Origin: SVTX01 sp051867975
GTDB lineage: Bacteria > Bacillota > Clostridia > Oscillospirales > CAG-272
NCBI GenBank assembly: GCA_051867975.1
Contig: JBJDZM010000066.1
Span: forward strand, 1 to 9,366
Direction: 5' to 3'
DNA: 9,366 bases
The position numbers and the translations under genes are program-made. How positions within the stretch are numbered: position 1 is the first letter of the stretch; the number at the start of each line of letters is the position of its first letter. Below are positions 6,023 to 9,366 of the stretch, in pieces. The notes below the pieces were generated by a model. The model worked only from the letters and a program-made list of their open reading frames with translations. It did no database searches and was not told where the DNA came from.

Positions 6023-6792
6023 TAAAAAAAGTCCTCAGATACACCGTCATAGCGGCGATATGGCTCAGCCTCTGGCAGATTCTCGCCATGGCAGTCGGGC
6101 AGGAATTGCTCTTCCCCTCGCCGCTCCGGGTTTTAAAACGGCTCGCAGAATTCCTTGTGTCACCGAGCTTTTATTTAACCGTCTGGATGTCGCTTTTGCG
6201 AGTTCTCGTCGGCATGCTCGCAGGAATATTCGTCGGCATTTTGGGCGGCGTGCTTTGCGCCCGCTTTCGCTTCGCACGTGACTTTTTCGCCCCGATGCTC
6301 GCGATAATCAAGTCGACCCCCGTCGCATCCTTCATCATTTTGCTGGTGCTGTGGCTCAGCCGTGACGTAACGCCTGCCGTCATAGCGGCGATAATGGTGC
6401 TTCCCGTCGTCTGGGCAAACATCGAGACGGGAATACGCGAGACCGACCGAGGGCTGCTTGAGATGGCGCAGGTCTATTCAATGAGCCGAACCAAACGCCT
6501 GACCGAAATATATATCCCCTCCGTTTATCCCTATTTTCTCTCGTCTATGCGCTCGTCTCTCGGCATGGCTTGGAAAGCGGGAATCGCCGCCGAGGTTCTG
6601 CTCCAGCCGATGATGTCGATCGGAAAACAGATCTTCGAGTCGAAATATATGCTTGAGACCACCGACCTCTTTGCGTGGACCGTGGTCGTCATAATTCTGA
6701 GCGTGCTTATCGAGCTTTTGCTCGTTCTGCTCTTCGGCAGAGCGGCGACGGGCAAAAATTCTCGAAGTGCGGGAGGTGTGCGCCGTGGCTGA
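6019..6792 (+). CDS. ABC importer permease (SsuC/TauC type)
   Basis: The 257-residue product is the membrane subunit of the importer. About six hydrophobic segments are visible, near residues 8-26, 58-81, 90-113, 117-135, 182-197 and 218-240. The cytoplasmic coupling loop that docks with the ATPase is ETDRGLLEMAQVYSMSRTKRLTEIYIPSVYPY at 141-172, in two parts: GLLEMAQVYSMSRTKR and LTEIYIPSVYPY. It matches the EAA-loop pattern except that the usual glycine is Ser154. FPSPLRVLK at 32-40 is a common early motif in this family. It begins inside the stop of the binding-protein gene and has only a weak ribosome site, which indicates translational coupling. It overlaps the ATPase gene by eight bases. 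As a single-permease system, it probably works as a homodimer. Confidence 0.92.
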   Translation: MIKKVLRYTVIAAIWLSLWQILAMAVGQELLFPSPLRVLKRLAEFLVSPSFYLTVWMSLLRVLVGMLAGIFVGILGGVLCARFRFARDFFAPMLAIIKSTPVASFIILLVLWLSRDVTPAVIAAIMVLPVVWANIETGIRETDRGLLEMAQVYSMSRTKRLTEIYIPSVYPYFLSSMRSSLGMAWKAGIAAEVLLQPMMSIGKQIFESKYMLETTDLFAWTVVVIILSVLIELLLVLLFGRAATGKNSRSAGGVRRG

Positions 6793-7366
6793 GTTTATTA
6801 ACGTAACAAAAAAATACGGCTTTGACACCGTACTTGAAAATATCTCGCTGAAGTTTTGCAAGGACAAGTCGACCGTCATCATGGGCGAGTCGGGAAGGGG
6901 CAAGACCACGCTTTTGCGCCTTGCCGCAGGACTTGAAAAACCGACAGAGGGCGAGGTGCGCGCCGATGGCGAGAAGATAGCGTATATGTTTCAGGAGCCG
7001 CGACTGCTCCCATGGAAAAACGCGCTCGATAACGTTCGCGCGCCGCTTGAAAAGAGCGGGTATCATTTAGCCGATAAATATTTCGCCGCAACGGGACTGA
7101 ACCCCGAAACGGACGGCAAAAAATATCCCGACGAGCTTTCGGGCGGCATGCAGCAAAGAGTCGCCTTTGCACGCTTTTTAGCCTACGCCGAGCAAAGCGG
7201 AGCCGACCTGCTCCTGCTTGACGAACCCTTCTCCGCCCTCGACGAGGAGACATCGGAGAAAATGGCAGGCTTGCTCGCCGACTTCTCGCGCGGCAAAACG
7301 ATCGTGACGGTGAGCCACGACGAGTCCGACGCACGCCTCCTCGGCGCAAACATAATAAGGATCTAA
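6785..7366 (+). CDS. ABC importer ATPase, short form
   Basis: The product is the nucleotide-binding subunit that powers the importer. From the GTG at 6785 it has 193 residues, with Walker A GESGRGKTT at 34-42, Q-loop MFQEPRLLPW with Gln70, signature LSGGMQQRVAFAR starting at 118, Walker B LLLLDEPFSALD with Asp146/Glu147, and switch His178 in TVSHDESDA. This start is chosen because GGGAGG at 6771-6776 is eight bases upstream. The in-frame GTGs at 6767 and 6776 lack a comparable site. The protein ends about 12 residues after the switch region, whereas SsuB/TauB proteins usually continue for some 50 more, so the C-terminal part is absent. The core is intact and should be active. The Arg in GESGRGKTT is less usual than Ser, Cys or Ala. 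Confidence 0.9.
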   Translation: MAEFINVTKKYGFDTVLENISLKFCKDKSTVIMGESGRGKTTLLRLAAGLEKPTEGEVRADGEKIAYMFQEPRLLPWKNALDNVRAPLEKSGYHLADKYFAATGLNPETDGKKYPDELSGGMQQRVAFARFLAYAEQSGADLLLLDEPFSALDEETSEKMAGLLADFSRGKTIVTVSHDESDARLLGANIIRI

Positions 7367-7398
7367 AAATCAGACTCCCCTCGGGGGAATGTTAAAAA

Positions 7399-7441
7399 GG
7401 CGCTGTCTCAAATGCCCATAACGCGCATTTGAGACAGCGCC
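7399..7441. terminator. Bidirectional terminator between convergent operons
   Basis: A perfect 17-bp stem (7399-7415 with 7425-7441) encloses a 9-base loop. On the minus strand the stem is followed by TTTTT at 7398-7394, a good terminator six bases after the exporter stop. On the plus strand it is followed by CGATTTTATTTT, a weaker tail that should still end the importer transcript. A small CCCC/GGGG hairpin at 7376-7388 precedes it. Confidence 0.9.
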
Positions 7442-7446
7442 CGATT

Positions 7447-9168
7447 TTATTTTGACACCGTATAAAGCGAATAGAAATATCCCTTTTTATCCATAAGCTC
7501 AAAGAAGGTTCCCGACTCGGCTATCTGTCCGTTTTTCATAGTTAATATGCAATCGTAACGGCTGAGCAGTTTTTCGTCAAGCGCGTGAGTCACGACGATG
7601 CGCGTGATGCCGTCAAGCTTCAGAATTTCGGACGATACGCCGAACGCCGTCTCATTGTCAAGTGCCGCGGTCGCCTCGTCAACGAGCAGTATCTCGGATC
7701 TTTTCAAAAGACTTCTCGCAATAGAGATTCTCTGCCGCTCACCGCCCGAAAGGGCGTTTCCGTTCTCGCCGCAGAGGTAGTCCTCGCCGCGCTCGTCAAT
7801 GAGCGTCCTGAGTCCCGAGAGGTCGATCGCCCTGTCGACCTCCTCGCGCGGAAAATCCGAAAACATAGTAATATTGTCCCTTATCGACGCGTTGAAGACA
7901 AAGACGTTCTGCTGTATCATCGAGACCATGCCGTAAAGCGATTCGCTTGATATCTCACAAAGCTCCGTGTCGTCGTAATATATGCTTCCCTCGGGTGCTT
8001 TGTACGATGCCATAAGCAGGGAGAGCAGCGTTGATTTGCCGCTTCCCGAGCCGCCGACGATGCAGTAGCTTTTGCCCTTCTCAAAGCGGAAATCGATGCC
8101 TTTGAGTATCGGCTTTTCGGGTTCATACGCAAACGAAAGATTTTTCAGCGTGATAGCGTCGTCAAGCACCCTTTTCTCATTTTCGCCATCCGAGCGCACG
8201 TTAGTCTCAAGCAGATCTGCAACCTTGCCTATGAGCGAGAGAGATGCTTTGCACTCGGCTAAAGCCGACGGAATACTTGCGATCGGGTTTATCACATAGT
8301 TGAGCAGCTGAACGAATATCAAAACAGAACCGGCAGAGATCGAACTGCCCGAAAGCGCGAGATAGGCTCCTACCAAGAAGACTCCCAACTGCAAAATACA
8401 TCCCGCGACACCTGCGCATCCGCTGACTATCACTGCCATTTTCATCCTGCGCTTTTTCGCGCCGTCAAGACTTTTGACTTTCTCGGCATAGAGCCTGCAC
8501 ATCTGCCTCTCGGCGCGGAAGGATTTTACGACCGAAAAGCCCGAAAGCGCGTCCCTCAAGGTCGACATATAGGACTCATTTTTGACCGAGACCTCTTTCT
8601 CCGCCTTCTCAAGCAGACCGCCCGTAAGTAGGGAGGCGAGGATGGGGAGTATTGCAAACAAAATCGAGATAAGGGTCAGAATAGGACTGTAACAGAACAT
8701 CAAAACGAGGGCGGCGATAAACATCACCGACTGCTCAATGACGGTAAAAATGCTTTGAAGATAACCGTTTTCAATCGATATAACATCGTTCGAGAGGGCG
8801 GAGATATATGTCGACGTATTCTCGCCCGAGAACGCCGAAATTCCCTTCTCGGATATCTTGGAAAAGACAAAATTCTTGTACTGCGAGCTTGCCTTCGTCT
8901 TGAACCTCGGCTCACCGAAATACGACAGCGCACAGCCTATCATAAGTAAAGCCACCCCGAGGGCGGTCAGTCCGACAAGCTGTGGCAGCGTGAAAGCGAT
9001 AGACTCGCCTGCGATAAGGTCGATTATCTGCTGAAGCAGCCACGAGACCAGCATCGCCGACGCCGTCATAAAGAGCGTTTTGAGCAAAACGAGCAGAAAA
9101 AAGCCGATATTTCCACGGTAAAACTGCCTTATGTAGGGCGCTATGTCGGGCTTGTTCTTTGACTTCAT
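7447..9168 (-). CDS. ABC exporter half-transporter (fused membrane and ATPase domains)
   Basis: The 573-residue product is a type I exporter with an N-terminal six-helix membrane domain (about 18-310; hydrophobic segments near 20-45, 62-82, 140-160, 163-183, 245-270 and 278-298) and a C-terminal ATPase domain (about 338-570). The ATPase has Walker A GGSGSGKST at 372-380, Q-loop MIQQNVFVF at 417-425, signature LSGGERQR at 473-480, Walker B ILLVDEATAALD with Asp497/Glu498, and switch His528. All catalytic residues are present and the length is normal (about 570-600). It should act as a dimer, but no second half-transporter is in view. The ATG at 9168 is preceded by AGAGGG at a workable distance. 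The upstream LiaF-like gene stops four bases before this ATG, so the two are co-transcribed. Cargo is unknown; drugs, lipids and peptides are all possible. Confidence 0.93.
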   Translation of the reverse strand: MKSKNKPDIAPYIRQFYRGNIGFFLLVLLKTLFMTASAMLVSWLLQQIIDLIAGESIAFTLPQLVGLTALGVALLMIGCALSYFGEPRFKTKASSQYKNFVFSKISEKGISAFSGENTSTYISALSNDVISIENGYLQSIFTVIEQSVMFIAALVLMFCYSPILTLISILFAILPILASLLTGGLLEKAEKEVSVKNESYMSTLRDALSGFSVVKSFRAERQMCRLYAEKVKSLDGAKKRRMKMAVIVSGCAGVAGCILQLGVFLVGAYLALSGSSISAGSVLIFVQLLNYVINPIASIPSALAECKASLSLIGKVADLLETNVRSDGENEKRVLDDAITLKNLSFAYEPEKPILKGIDFRFEKGKSYCIVGGSGSGKSTLLSLLMASYKAPEGSIYYDDTELCEISSESLYGMVSMIQQNVFVFNASIRDNITMFSDFPREEVDRAIDLSGLRTLIDERGEDYLCGENGNALSGGERQRISIARSLLKRSEILLVDEATAALDNETAFGVSSEILKLDGITRIVVTHALDEKLLSRYDCILTMKNGQIAESGTFFELMDKKGYFYSLYTVSK

Positions 9169-9172
9169 TCTC

Positions 9173-9366
9173 TTATACCCTCTTTACGTTGACACTGCCG
9201 AGGTTGTTTTCGCCTTTGATGATAAGAACGGGACCCGAGGTCTCATTCGTCGGCGCGGAGCCGTGTCCGAGCGAGTTGTGGATCTCCATAACGACTCTCC
9301 AATCCTTCGGAACGTTCACGGTCGTCGTGCCGAGATTGTTTTCAAGCGCGAGGACTCCGCCGCCCT
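9173..9366 (-). CDS. C-terminal part of a LiaF-like protein
   Basis: Only the last 63 residues are inside the window. They read as a beta-rich repeat with the pattern NNLGTTTVNVPKDWRV, then IHNSLGHGS, then GPVLIIKGENNLGSVNVKRV before TAA. The alternation of VP-x-x-W-x-V with a closing GxVxVKRV resembles the C-terminal domain of LiaF and related cell-envelope stress proteins, a 'toast-rack' fold. This is judged from pattern alone. In Bacillota, LiaF-type proteins keep an envelope-stress two-component system quiet. The stop is four bases before the exporter ATG, which implies one operon. The N-terminal membrane part, if any, lies beyond the window. Confidence 0.6.
   Translation of the reverse strand, partial: GGGVLALENNLGTTTVNVPKDWRVVMEIHNSLGHGSAPTNETSGPVLIIKGENNLGSVNVKRV

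Overview
This window looks like chromosomal DNA from an anaerobic, gut-type member of the Bacillota, most plausibly Clostridia. That is an inference from consensus sigma-A promoters, strong AGGAGG-like ribosome binding sites, the gene families present, and intergenic palindromes built on GTAGGGCGGGGG. No rRNA, tRNA, CRISPR array, transposase or phage gene was seen.

Layout. (1) Positions 1-220 are intergenic: one copy of the palindromic repeat, a 23-bp tandem repeat and a strong bidirectional terminator. (2) Positions 221-3243, minus strand, hold a three-gene operon in the order nucleotidyltransferase, galE, galM, with 22-bp gaps and a perfect-consensus promoter at 3291-3319. It looks like a galactose or UDP-sugar module without galK or galT in view; the nucleotidyltransferase may supply the sugar-nucleotide step. 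(3) Positions 3244-3924 are a divergent intergenic region. Its middle, between the two outward promoters, is filled by palindromes and degenerate ~78-bp repeat units. (4) Positions 3925-4617, plus strand, encode a Crp/Fnr-family regulator with a consensus promoter and a near-perfect palindrome over its predicted transcription start, which suggests autoregulation. (5) Positions 4618-4966 are intergenic with three hairpins. (6) Positions 4967-7366, plus strand, encode a complete tightly coupled ABC importer: lipoprotein binding protein, permease and short ATPase, of the nitrate/sulfonate/thiamine-precursor type. The cargo cannot be read from sequence. (7) A 17-bp-stem bidirectional terminator separates this from (8) minus-strand genes at 7447-9366: a half-size ABC exporter and, upstream of it, the C-terminal end of a LiaF-like protein cut by the window edge.

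Most genes are ordinary families. The most interesting points are the operator-like palindrome at the Crp-family gene next to an importer of unknown cargo, the incomplete Leloir-type operon with a nucleotidyltransferase in place of GalK/GalT, and the repeat family that packs the divergent intergenic region and also flanks the far side of the sugar operon. I see no clear evidence of an entirely new system.
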